Source: Bolinopsis microptera (lineage: Eukaryota; Ctenophora; Tentaculata; Lobata; Bolinopsidae). From it: a stretch of 64,000 nt of DNA. Below, piece by piece: positions 1 to 10,907 of this stretch; within the stretch, counting starts at the first letter, position 1, and every line of letters begins with the position of its first letter. Below the pieces are notes generated by a model that did not search any database, had not been told where the DNA came from, and worked only from the letters and a program-made list of their open reading frames with translations. The position numbers and the translations under genes were made by a program. The stretch lies in assembly GCF_026151205.1 (NCBI RefSeq), contig NC_087073.1, positions 14,467,837 to 14,531,836 on the forward strand, written 5' to 3'.

Positions 1-1423
1 TCACACTTCAATAAAGAGTGTGGCAAAGCTAACCCGGTCCCCTGAAAAGTGGTTACTGGAGGAAGAAGTTCCAGGAATTCTCGTTATCAGTGTGTTCTCG
101 TAGTCAGAGTTGAAATCCCTAATTTTGTCTTATCACGAGCCTGTGTCTAGCGTGTGTCAGCCCTTACGCATTAGCTGTCTTAACTGAAAAGACCTGAAAA
201 GTGGTTACTGGAGGGAGGAAGTGCCAAGACTACTCATTATCAGTGTGTCCTTGTAGTCAGGATGAGCGAATTGGAATCCCTAGCTCTGTGGTGGGTGACT
301 TCGATGGGACCTGAAAGCTGAAAGAGAATTTCCTGGTGATTTAATAGCTCTTAGAGCTAGGTATCTGTGTCTAACGTATCGTCATTTGTGTGTGTACTAT
401 CTTGTAACCTGATATCTGAAAGAGAAATTTCCTGGTGCTTGGTAGCTGTTATTGTTGACTTCCTGGTTCCCATGGGAACTTTGAGTTGGCAAGTCCCAAC
501 CTTAGTACTCAACAAGAGAGCACACCACCCGTTAGTGCCAACCAGGCCACACCACGTGGAGGTTCGGAGAGGATTTCGTGACCCAACTATACCCATTCTC
601 AAATCCTACCACTTCTAACCATCTATTGCCTTTTTAGGCGATGGAAAAAATTGTCGTTTTTGCAGAAAAACGTGGATTTTGGAGAACGAGGTAGGTAGGT
701 TTATATATGTCGTCAGTCCTTCTGTTACTTACCATGTCAACTTGCCGCACGCGCAAGGATTGCTTGCGGAGATGTGGTGTATAGCTAGCCTGTGGTCAAT
801 GAATGCACGGCGCGAGCGTATTTTAATGTATATTATGCAATGTATAGTATTAGGTAATAAGCCCAATTTGTACGTGGCACGCGTAGTGTACTGATGTGTT
901 TCAATATTATTAATATGAAGTGAGCTGATTAGAGCTTATATTTATAGTTATAGTGATGGAAATCTAGCGTCCGCTAAAACGAAACAACGGGCGCAATTCT
1001 TGTTAATGAAACTAAGCTCAGTTAATGTAAGAGCCACTTTAGAAAGCACTGGAGTTTATCTCTAGGATTAAATTATATCGAGTTATATGATTTAGCTATA
1101 AGGCGGTTTATAAATGTTGTATTTATTATTATATGCATTGTCATAGTGAATGCTTTTGAGACTTGTCCAAAAATAACCACTCCTGTTACAGCGTTACAGG
1201 TGATGAATTATTTGATCAAATTGCTCAAGCATTAGATAAAGTATGTTTTGTTGGATTTATTATGCATAGTAGTATAGCGGAAAGTATAATTTGGTAGATT
1301 TTTGTAGAAATATTTATGATGACGTGATTTGATTTGATTTGCACAAGTTGCAGAGCCTTTCAACTTATGGCTTGTTTGTATTATTCAATATATAAACATC
1401 TTATGACTGCCACAAATTATAGA
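1..1423. repeat. Gene-free 5' flank with local duplications
   Basis: No convincing coding sequence is visible. A segment of about 85 bp occurs twice, near 41-127 and 193-288; both copies contain CCTGAAAAGTGGTTACTGGA and end near a TGAAATCCCTA or TGGAATCCCTA word. A shorter duplicated word, CTGAAAGAGAATTTCCTGG, lies near 317 and, with one extra A, near 415. The open frames across 360-620 show no domain, signal peptide or sensible splice sites, so I treat them as chance. The DNA just before 1424 is AT-rich and may include the promoter of the next gene, but I see no recognisable element. Confidence 0.6.
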
Positions 1424-3853
1424 ATGTTAATGGATACTTGTGAAAATGAAATACTCGTTCTTGGTGATGGTGATTTCTCTTACAGTGCCAGTTTGGTTCC
1501 ATCCATCATGAACCAATATCATTTGACGTCTACTGTATTTTTGTCGATGGAAGAACTCCTATCAACTTACGGCAATGGTGAGTGCAATAATTTGTATTAT
1601 TAGTGTCTTTTTCACATTCACAATTATCTATATCAATGACATCTTTCCTGTGAATTCTTATAATTCGTTTTTGGGCAGTCTAAAATAAACAGTAAATGAT
1701 GTAGTTGACCTAATCAGAATTGTTATTAATTGTAGAAATATTATCATTAAATAATCCAATTCAGATGTGCTAAAAAAGATACAATCACTGACCGAACAAA
1801 ATGTCAAAGTTGTGTTTTCTGTGGATGCAACTGATCTACCTCCTACAATATACCAGAAACAGTATGATAGCATTCATTTCAATTTTCCTCACTCTGGAGG
1901 AAAAGGAAAGATCAGCGAAAATCGGAAGCTCCTTGTAAATATCTTCAAATCGCTGCAAGCTTTAGTAAAAGCCACAGGAAATGTTGGTTAGATACCTTAA
2001 TTCAAAATACCTTGATACTATATATTTATCAAAACTTCTTACTTAAAGATTTCATGATCTATATTATATAGATATGAAAAATAAAAGTTACATCGAAATG
2101 ACAGCAATTTAAAAATAATCTACTAATCAGTATTAGCAGATGCAATTATTCGATTAGCAACTATTTCCCTTGACATTTCTATTCCAGATTGAGATTGCAT
2201 TGTTACCTGGTCAGGGTGGAACTCCAGCAGATGGAGAATCTCTCCGAAGTAAGGGAAACAATTGGAACATACAAGAAGCAGCAGCACAGTCAGGATTTAT
2301 TCTATACTCGTATGTAAAATGTATTTATCTAATCTCTTCAATCCTTTTCTATTGTTACTTTAAATTTTATAATTATATAGCTCATCACCTTAGAAGGAAT
2401 AATTTTTGTTCTGAGCTTTTGTTCATAATTTACAGATTGTATGGTCCTTAGTTGGCAGTACTAGTGATTTATTTACTTTTAATGGTTGAATATTTTGCAG
2501 TGTTGAAAAGTTTGGGACTGAACTGTACAATTTGACTGGTTATCGTGGTAGATCAAAATCATTCTTTTGTGACAGTGGATTTCGACACATGTTTAAACAT
2601 CAGCCGTTTAGGTGAATAACCTAATTTTATAATTTATATTAATATTAAATCTTGAATAATTCAAACTTATTTTCATATACTGTACATTGGCCCTACCTAT
2701 TTACATTCTAGTAATAGAATGTGAAACCTATTTGTACATAAATTCTTCAGAAAGCACTATTTTGTGAAATGTACTCTAGCCGCTCTATTCCTCGGAAGTG
2801 TATCTTGTACACTGTACTTTCCTGAAAAAATAAGTGAAAATATGAGCTGGTACCCTGAATATACCCTGCTGGATATTTGGCTGTAATAATACGACGGAAA
2901 AAAATATTTTAAGGACCATTTTGACTGATTGTATAACACTGTTTGCTAAATTATTTTCAGAACGAATTCATTGACAGAAACTCTCCAATCTTTACAACCT
3001 GGGTCCTACATTGAGCAATACTTAAAAGAGTCAAATTATATTGGACAATCATTTACATATCGGTGTAATACCACTATCGGGCATTTTGATGAGTTATTTT
3101 CTATCGTTTTGGATGAAAATGAAAGACCTTCAAAACGTGCCAAGCTTGAAGAAACTGAAACAATCGATCATCACATTCTTAAAGTTACTAACTTAGAAAG
3201 CAAGAAAATGTTATTTTACCCTATCAATAAAACCGTAAGTGTAATTTTTTGAATTTACAATATAGCTTTATTAATAATTTTCACAAATTATAAATCTAAC
3301 TCATACTGATTTCCCAGTCTTCAAATAAGGACATATTATAACTTTTTTGGCTTCGAAGTCAACATTAGAATATGTATATTCCTATTAGAGCATTAAGTAT
3401 ATTAATTTAGTATTCACTTATTTCAGAAAGTTTTGTATCCATCCTGTATAAGACATGATGTTAGTATGTGGACTGACTCGGCTACCACTCCCAATATAAT
3501 ACCTGTCTTATTAGAGTGTATCGGTCTGGCTCTTCACCAGGTACTTTTTAGTTTCTCACATGGAATGAATCGGACACATAACATGTTTCTTACGCCATAA
3601 GACCGTATTATTTTACATCCCAAAAATAAACTAAATTGTTTAAGTTAAAATTGAATTATACTCAAATCAATATGTCCAGGTAGGTAAAAGAGAGCCGGAG
3701 CCGTGGTTCAACCCAACATTACAAAAGTATTCTCACTGCTTCAGCATCACCTACTCACACCCATTCGAGGCTTTGTCGGAACAATTTGTTAAACAACTTG
3801 CACATGGGACTGTTAGAGAACATTTAGCAAAGAGCGGATTTGATCTACACTGA
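1424..3853 (+). CDS. FDXACB1: FDXACB1-like protein: BMT5-like methyltransferase domain plus FDX-ACB domain
   Basis: Seven exons: 1424-1577, 1765-1982, 2188-2309, 2501-2611, 2961-3234, 3427-3540 and 3680-3853, giving about 388 residues. Near the start is LVLGDGDFSYSASL, the SAM-binding glycine loop of the BMT5-like (25S rRNA uridine methyltransferase) fold. It is followed by FNFPHSGGKGK and by LLPGQGGTPAD, both typical of that domain, and by TGYRGRSKSF. The C-terminal two exons carry YPSCIRHDVSMW, the hallmark of the ferredoxin-fold anticodon-binding domain also found in phenylalanyl-tRNA synthetase. This domain pair defines FDXACB1; the molecular role of that protein is poorly known. The start is either the ATG at 1424 or the one at 1430. 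The donor after exon 2 (GTTGGT at 1983) is weak but is the only one that keeps the frame. The protein is shorter than the human one (about 620 residues), mostly in the linker. Confidence 0.88.
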
Positions 3854-4106
3854 ATATATCGAGATAATATGTTGTTACAAGTTTCAATACATTACAGTTA
3901 TTTAGATATGGGGTAGTATTTGTTATTGGGTACTTCTTCAATACATACCATTGATTTGTTTTACTATATGACTAACACTATACAATAGCCCACACTTTGT
4001 CCCAACTACCAATGTGGTTGTTAAAATGAAATGACAAATGATACATAATAATATGTATTAATTAGAATTATTTGCAAGGCCTCTTTATTTCTTTTATTCA
4101 GCTTTA

Positions 4107-4533
4107 ATGGCAGTCACGGAAGTCATATCAGCTAAACTGAAAGAATCATTCTCTCCCACGCACTTGGTGAGTTTGAACAATTTGTTCCCCTCACTTTTAC
4201 CTTGTTAAATATAAATGAGACTTTGCTGTCAAAGTATATTGACATGCTTCTAACAGTCAATTGGGAAATGTGGATCAAGTAGGTATTTTACGCTATGTAG
4301 GTTCATGTAGTTCCTCACTCGGTTTCTCCTTGCAGGAAGTGGTAGATGAGAGTGATGGTTGTGGAGCTAAGATTTCAGTTATAATTATATCAGAGGAGTT
4401 TTCAGGCAAGAACATGCTGAAGCGACACAAAGCTGTTCACGCAGTGTTGAAAGATGAGCTGCCCAACATCCACGCCTTTTCTCAGAAAACCCACACCCCT
4501 GCTGAGTGGGCTAAGAAACAGCAGCAGAGCTGA
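4107..4533 (+). CDS. BOLA2: BolA-like protein 2
   Basis: Two exons, 4107-4166 and 4336-4533, with donor GTGAGT and acceptor TTGCAG, encode 85 residues, matching the usual BOLA2 length of about 86. Exon 1 gives the N-terminal helix (MAVTEVISAKLKESF). Exon 2 gives the class II KH-like fold with VVDESDGCGAKISV, then FSGKNMLKRHKAVHAVL and LPNIHAFSQKTHTPAEW, which are the most conserved BolA segments. The Cys in DGCG and the His in NIHAFSQKT correspond to the residues that bind the bridging [2Fe-2S] cluster with monothiol glutaredoxin (GLRX3). The expected role is cytosolic iron-sulfur cluster trafficking with that partner. The gene lies 253 bp after FDXACB1 in the same direction. No alternative assignment fits better. 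Confidence 0.95.
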
Positions 4534-5018
4534 CACAGCTAACTTTTAGTACAATCTCTCTCAATAATATCTCTTAATCCTGATTTGGGTCGAGTTAAGT
4601 CGTGAGGAAGGCGAGCAGGGAACGTTCTAGATCACGGATAACTGACATTCTTAATTAGAAAATGTCTACTCAGTAATCATGTCGCCACTGTTACAAATTT
4701 TGCAGTTTTAGGGTTTACCAGTAATATTATACTGTAGATCCAGAGCACTGGCTAACCTGATTAATGACTTCTTTGCTAACTTACTCTGTTTTTATTTTCT
4801 TCCCATATTTATTGGTTTCGATAATTTGTTTTGAAAACAGTCGTGTAATTTCCTGAACAACAGTTTTTCGTCAGTTCTTAATGACATGATGAACATTTTT
4901 TCCAATATAATCATGATCCAATCTGTTGAGTTAAAACACTTCACAACCAGAGTAACGATACCACTCACAGTTAGGATGCCCTCCCAGTCTGGTGGGATCC
5001 CCACTACCTGAGGTAAGC
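4534..5018. other. Intergenic spacer between BOLA2 and DAGL
   Basis: No gene is seen. The first part presumably holds the BOLA2 3' UTR. Open frames on the minus strand here have no recognisable content. The end of the stretch leads into the CRE/E-box cluster. Confidence 0.5.
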
Positions 5019-5087
5019 TGACGTCACGTGATCGAAACCACACATCTTACACCCCCTTATCACGTGATAAGTTTTCCTGTCACGTGA
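5019..5087 (+). promoter_or_regulatory. CRE plus three TCACGTGA palindromes upstream of DAGL
   Basis: A full palindromic CRE (TGACGTCA, 5019-5026) overlaps the first of three perfect TCACGTGA octamers, at 5024-5031, 5060-5067 and 5080-5087. TCACGTGA is the core of the E-box bound by MiT/TFE and USF/Myc-class bHLH-Zip factors; GTCACGTGAC is the vertebrate CLEAR element. The group ends 33 bp before the DAGL start codon at 5120, so it is probably the core promoter or 5' UTR of that gene. The binding factor is inferred from the motif only. Confidence 0.6.
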
Positions 5088-5119
5088 TCAGACTGCTCCT
5101 AAAGCTATAACAGAGTGAA

Positions 5120-8100
5120 ATGCCCGCTCTTGAGGTTTTGGGTAGACGATGGTACATTGGCAGTGATGATCTCGTCTTCCCCACTTTCTTCTGTGTTCTT
5201 ATGAGAATATTTTGGTTAGTAGTACTTAGTTCAGTAAATGAGATTGTAAAGTCAATAATTTTGATAAACTCTAAAATCAGTAATCGAAGGCAATACATTT
5301 GACGCGATCTACACCAACCCCAACCTTTCAGGGTGGTTATATTAGCGACCCGTTTCTCCAACTACCTAAACTCTACCTCCAACGAAGACTGTGTCCACCC
5401 TACTCTCGTTCTCACCTACCTTGCTACTGCTACAGCTCTTATATCTTTAGTTCTCATCGTCGAGGTGAGCACGTCTTGTGTAGCCGCTCATTGCTCCTTA
5501 TAAGCACATTCACTATTCAGCTGTTATCGCAGATTTTAACGTTAATTATAATTGTCATCCCCCCGAATAATCTCGAAATTTGCAACTTGTCAGATGAGAC
5601 TAACTGAACAATTTGGCAGATGCTGGTGATGATAATTAGTATGAGAGGAGGAATAATGCAGGTAGAAAAGAGGAGCACTATTCCTGCTATCTTACATTTC
5701 AGATTATTCCTCTTCCTTCTTGAGATAGGTTTGTTATGAGATGAACATATTCACAGAACACATAACTTGTGACGTAACAGACTGGTATTATACAGCCGCA
5801 GCGTTTATTTAAACTTTCAAAGAAGTGATTAACGGTGCGCTAGAATCTAGATGGTCACTGAACTTCCTATGAGGTCATTTGGGCTGGACATTTTTGGTGT
5901 ATGCCCCCTTAAGTTAAGGTCTTATGTTAAACACCCTAAATAAGAATAAAATTATCATCCAAACTTGAGTTTCATTTTCAAAACAATTAGCTAGATTCGC
6001 ATCCTTTCACTACATGCTAAATCGTGGAAATAATATTCAATTCTCTTCATTCTGCAAAGTATGAACTCTCCTAATTCAGGTTTGTGCATGTTTGGAACGT
6101 ATTGGTGTCTCGTAGAGACCGGGTGTGATAAAGACATGATTATATCAGTGAGACTTGTTGTTATCAGTAACTGGGTGCTAATATCTCTTACTCTCATCGG
6201 AGTGATCGCTGTGTTTGACCCCTTTGGGGGGTATCACAGTGATAAGAGTATGAATGATAAACTCTGGGAGAAAAGGTTAGGTTTTTGCTTTGTTTTGAAC
6301 GCTAATGTCACCTTCAATTTTACGACATTATTATTGAGCTTATATTTGAATTGTTTGCCAACAGAACCTGGAACTAAACTCAGTTTCCCGACCTAGGTTC
6401 AAGTGTTGGTGTTGTTAACTCAGTTTCCCGACCTAGGTTCAAGTGTTGGTGTTGTTAACTCAGTTTCCTGACCTAGGTTCAAGTGTTGGTGTTGTTAACT
6501 CAGTTTCCCGACCTAGGTTCAAGTGTTGGTGTTGTTAACTCAGTTTCCCGACATAGGTTCAAGTGTTGGTGTTGTTAACTCAGTTTCCCGACCTAGGTTC
6601 AAGTGTTGGTGTTGTTAACTCAGTTTCCCGACCTAGGTTCAAGTGTTGGTGTTGTTAACTCAGTTTCCCGACCTAGGTTCAAGTGTTGGTGTTGTTAACT
6701 CAGTTTCCCGACCTAGGTTCAAGTGTTGGTGTTGTTAACTCAGTTTCCCGACCTAGGTTCAAGTGTTGGTGTTGTTAACTCAGTTTCCCGACCTTGGTTC
6801 AAGTGTTGGTGTTGTTAACTCAGTTTCCCGACCTAGGTTCAAGTGTTGGTGTTGTTAACTCAGTTTCCCGACCTAGGTTCAAGTGTTGGTGTTGTTAACT
6901 CAGTTTCCCGACCTAGGTTCAAGTGTTGGTGTTGTTAACTCAGTTTCCCGACCTAGGTTCAAGTGTTGGTGTTGTTAACTCAGTTTCCCGACCTAGGTTC
7001 AAGTGTTGGTGTTGTTAACTCAGTTTCCCGACCTAGGTTCAAGTGTTGGTGTTGTTAACTCAGTTTCCCGACCTAGGTTCAAGTGTTGGTGTTGTTAACT
7101 CAGTTTCCCGACCTAGGTTCAAGTGTTGGTGTTGTTAACTCAGTTTCCCGACCTAGGTTCAAGTGTTGGTGTTGTTAACTCAGTTTCCCGACATAGGTTC
7201 AAGTGTTGGTGTTGTTAACTCAGTTTCCCGACCTAGGTTCAAGTGTTGGTGTTGTTAACTCAGTTTCCCGACCTAGGTTCAAGTGTTGGTGTTGTTGTAT
7301 AGGACGTAAGGAGAACAGCCACGGAGCATTTGAAGACCTGGCTCGTATCTTCTCCTCTCAGTTTGCTGATGTTGATCTTGTAGCCTCTGATATAGCTGTG
7401 GGTCTTATGATGGTCTCCCAGCAACAACATCTCGCTGCTCAGAAACGTTTAGATGTCAATCAGGTGCGCAGTTTAACTTTAGTCTCCTACATAATTTGGG
7501 AGTTTTGAAATTGGTATATTATTGTTGAATAACAGTTTAATAATTAACAGCTGTTAATCATAACGTCATTAAAAATGTTATAATATCATTAAATCTACGG
7601 TGCAGCTTACTGCCTTCGAAACGTGATAATCATGTTATAATTCAACAGTTGGTATATTTCAACACACTGGTCAAAAAGGTGAGGACTCTGAAACATGTAC
7701 AGTTGTCCTATGTATTCCCTAATATAGATTTACCGCATGGAAAAATACTATCACAATCAGTTATAACGAGTTATAGCATGATCATTGAGCACGTAAATGT
7801 GATGCCATTATTTATATTTCTTTACGGCTCGATCGTGATGGATGTGATGGAAGGCTTGCGGTCACTTTTATCCCTGCGTGGGCTCCCGACCGTGCGTCTA
7901 TGTAGGAGCTGTGTTGCCTTCCGAGTGATAGGGTTACAGTGACTGCTAATAGAGAAAATATGAAGGTTCCATCAGTGAAATAAGTATCGAAAGCAGGGCA
8001 TTGGCTCTACCTCCGAGGCGGGGTATCCGTCGTAATCAGCTCTGCACTGTTTCAGTGTATCCTGATGCCTGAAATCTCGGACACTGCCTACGTACGGGGT

Positions 8101-10907
8101 AGACAGCCATGGATGATTTTGTCTGTGAGTTTTTCATCACTTCCTGACATGAGCCAGACCTCAGATGGATCCTTCCTATCCCTTTTTCTTTACTCCCCGT
8201 TCAATCTACCTCTTCATCTTCAGTTAGAGCTGCCTTACATTCGAACTTTGCATCCACAGTTCACCACGGTACCTCTTTTGGAGGCTTCCTGCTGGGTAAC
8301 ACTAGCTCTCAGACACTGGCTATCTTACCGCGCACGGTTTAGTTTCTGTGTCTTTTCCGTGGCCGTTTGTGCCGCCCTCTCTGCTGTTCTCTGCCAGTAA
8401 CATTCGACAGATACTGGCTGGCACCCTGTTCATTTTCCAACCAAAAAAACCCAATCAAAATTATGTAATCAAAATCACTATACACGATCATTATATTATG
8501 ATCAAAACACAAAGCTTTGAAATATATAGTTTTTCAAAGCGTTTGAATTACGTTACTGTAATTCACCAAATTATATTTTAATTTGGATCGTTCAATAATA
8601 GAATGGGAAAAAAAGAATGAATGCAGTGTTTGAGAGATAGAAAAGTTAAAATGTTACAGAATTAATTGAAATTATAGATGTCACATAAGATTATATAACT
8701 GATACAGTTGCGATAAACAAATCTGATAACTAAATTATAGAGTTTGTTGATTCAATGTAGTAGGGTTGGAAGAGGCGTTAGCAGCAGAAGAGGAGCTGGT
8801 TCTGCTTCTGTTCCCAGCACGTCTGTGGGGAGGATTGGCAGCCATGTTAACACCGATAGTTTCACGTTTGACCCATACCCAGAAAGGCATCCTCTCTTTC
8901 CCTTTGTAGAAAGAATCTTGTGCCAGCATGTAAGAAGGGAGGTCAGTAGCGTCTCTTCGTCTCCGAACAGTAGAATCTTTAGGACATAGCATGTCCTGTA
9001 GACTGATCAGGTGAGAGAGGAGCTCCTCGGTTTCAGCATCTTGTCCCAAATCGTTGAGTACTCTGGTTATCAGGTTGTCAGGGTAACCAAGTTTGGTGGC
9101 GTATTGTCTGAATGGGTTGACTGGAGAAGGTTGAGTAGTGGAAATATTAGGAAGAGGTTGGGTAGAGAGAGGTTCTTGTGTAATTGGGAGAGAAGAGGGT
9201 TCCACACTGAAAAAGGACTGTTTCGTCGGGACTGTGGAGAGGAACTCAGATGGGAAGAATGGGGTAAAGGTATTAAGGAATGTAGTTAATTTTGTAGATG
9301 TAGTTGTTGTATTAATGTTATACAGAGGAGATAACTTGATAATCTAGGTGAGATTGTGGTAGGTTTAAATACTGCTACCTATGATGGTCAGTGCTTGTTA
9401 TCCTCTGTAGCTTAGCTTGGTGATCTGATCTAGTGATCTGAGCACATGATACGGGACCTAACTGATCCTGCTTGACACCTCTGTCCTCTATTTACCATAA
9501 TTTCATATCTCAGAGAATCGCCGTATCGGATCATGTCTGAAATCTGAATTGGATCGAATGGTGTCAACTTGGATCACATCTTCCAACCTCCTAGCGAAAC
9601 TCTGATCGTTATTTTCTAAAAGTCACTATTTTACACCAGATTAAAATGAAATGGCCCATTTTCGGTTGAAGAGGGCAATTTGATCAATGGTTCCGGTTAC
9701 TGAATCTGTGGTATCAAAATATAATCTATCTGATATTTTGTCTCTGATCAGGTGGTAATGTGATGGAACTGGCTGTACTAATCTTCAAATAAAGCTAGTC
9801 TTACCATGCTTACACTCCGTCTTTCTCAACCTTACCTTTTATGATTGGATTACAGCATGTTGAGACATAACATATGTTTTAGTTTTTGTTGGTCATATTT
9901 ATTTAAAGAGTAGATAAGGGGATAAATATATGATATGTGAAAATATCAATTCTCCGCTTAAAGTTATAATTTTGATTGCAACTCAAATCAACCAGTTTCA
10001 AGAATCCACACTCAATCCTTCCCAAGTTATCCAGACCTGATTTAAGAAATAGCATAAATTACAGTAGAACTGTCTGCTGGCCAAAGAGGAATATATCATA
10101 ATCTAATCTAATTCTGCTCCGCCCGACGGAATATCCAGTTTAAGTGCCGTCGGTATTTCTTCAACTTATTTAATGAAATGTTAGTATTTAATTTAAATTC
10201 CTACATTTCAGATGTCATTTGAGATTGAATGTGAGCGATACGACTTCGAAAATCGGGTACTGCTCTTATTATCTCAGTTGTTAAAAAATCAACTACCTAT
10301 AATATGTAAGATTGTCAACTGCTAAGAGTGCATAATTACAACTTGAACTCTTGAACTCTTGAGTACTAATTAACTGATTGCACATTAATTTATAGCCACA
10401 AATCCTATAATTCACGACCCCAACATCTTTCCAGGAATCCAGAGAGACATTCCAAGACCTGACATATTTCTCCTCCTACGCACTAGGAGCGTACGGCTGG
10501 CCCCTCTTCATGTACATACACCCGATAACTGGGTGTTTTAACCTTTGTCAAGAATGCAGGTGAGACTGAGATTTGAGAATGTGTATCCTCTTTCCCATAA
10601 TAAGTAAGAAAGTATAAATTCACTGTGTTGTCCGAGATAGTATATCTTTATAGTTCAGGGCTTTAGGGACTAAATACCTGAGTTGGTTTATCCAATCAAA
10701 TCATTGGTATCACCAGTCTGGTTTATGTTTTAGCTCAGCCTAGTGAAACGATTTCCTCCAATAATATGCACATTTAATTTCAGTTTGTTTGGGAGAAGTT
10801 CAACGTCCGCTGGATCCGAGGACATTTGTCACAGCAACCACATAGCTTTAAAGAAGTTGAGCGGATTAGAAGATAACGATATTCTCTACACTCATTTCAC
10901 CAGTAAC
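5120..10907 (+). CDS. DAGLB: DAGL exons 1-8 (N-terminal membrane domain and start of lipase domain)
   Basis: Exons: 5120-5214, 5332-5464, 5620-5728, 6080-6280, 7303-7463, 7649-7678, 10435-10559 and 10784-10907. Exons 1-4 encode the four transmembrane segments; VVISNWVLISLTLIGVIAVF is the last. Exon 4 uses the donor at 6281, not the one at 6276, because only the former joins exon 5 in frame (LG|RKENSHGAFEDL). Exon 5 has FADVDLVASDIAVGL, aligned with the human SDIIAGL region. Exon 6 is a 30-nt micro-exon (LVYFNTLVKK) with good splice sites on both sides; it is the least certain exon. Exon 7 carries LGAYGWPLFMYIHPITGC. Exon 8 ends in ILYTHFTSN, directly before the long intron. Confidence 0.88.

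Noticed and set aside
367-618. Overlapping open frames on both strands
   Set aside because: No domain, no splice context, and they overlap local repeats.
6061-6396. A separate small membrane protein starting at ATG 6061
   Set aside because: The hydrophobic part is DAGL exon 4, which starts at the acceptor before 6080; the ATG is in the intron.
6377-7299. CRISPR-like or tRNA-like arrays (GGTTCAAGT resembles a T-loop)
   Set aside because: Units are contiguous without spacers and cannot fold as tRNA; this is an animal minisatellite.
7203-7508. Protein starting inside the 40-bp minisatellite
   Set aside because: The reading frame enters from repeat sequence; the true exon begins at 7303.
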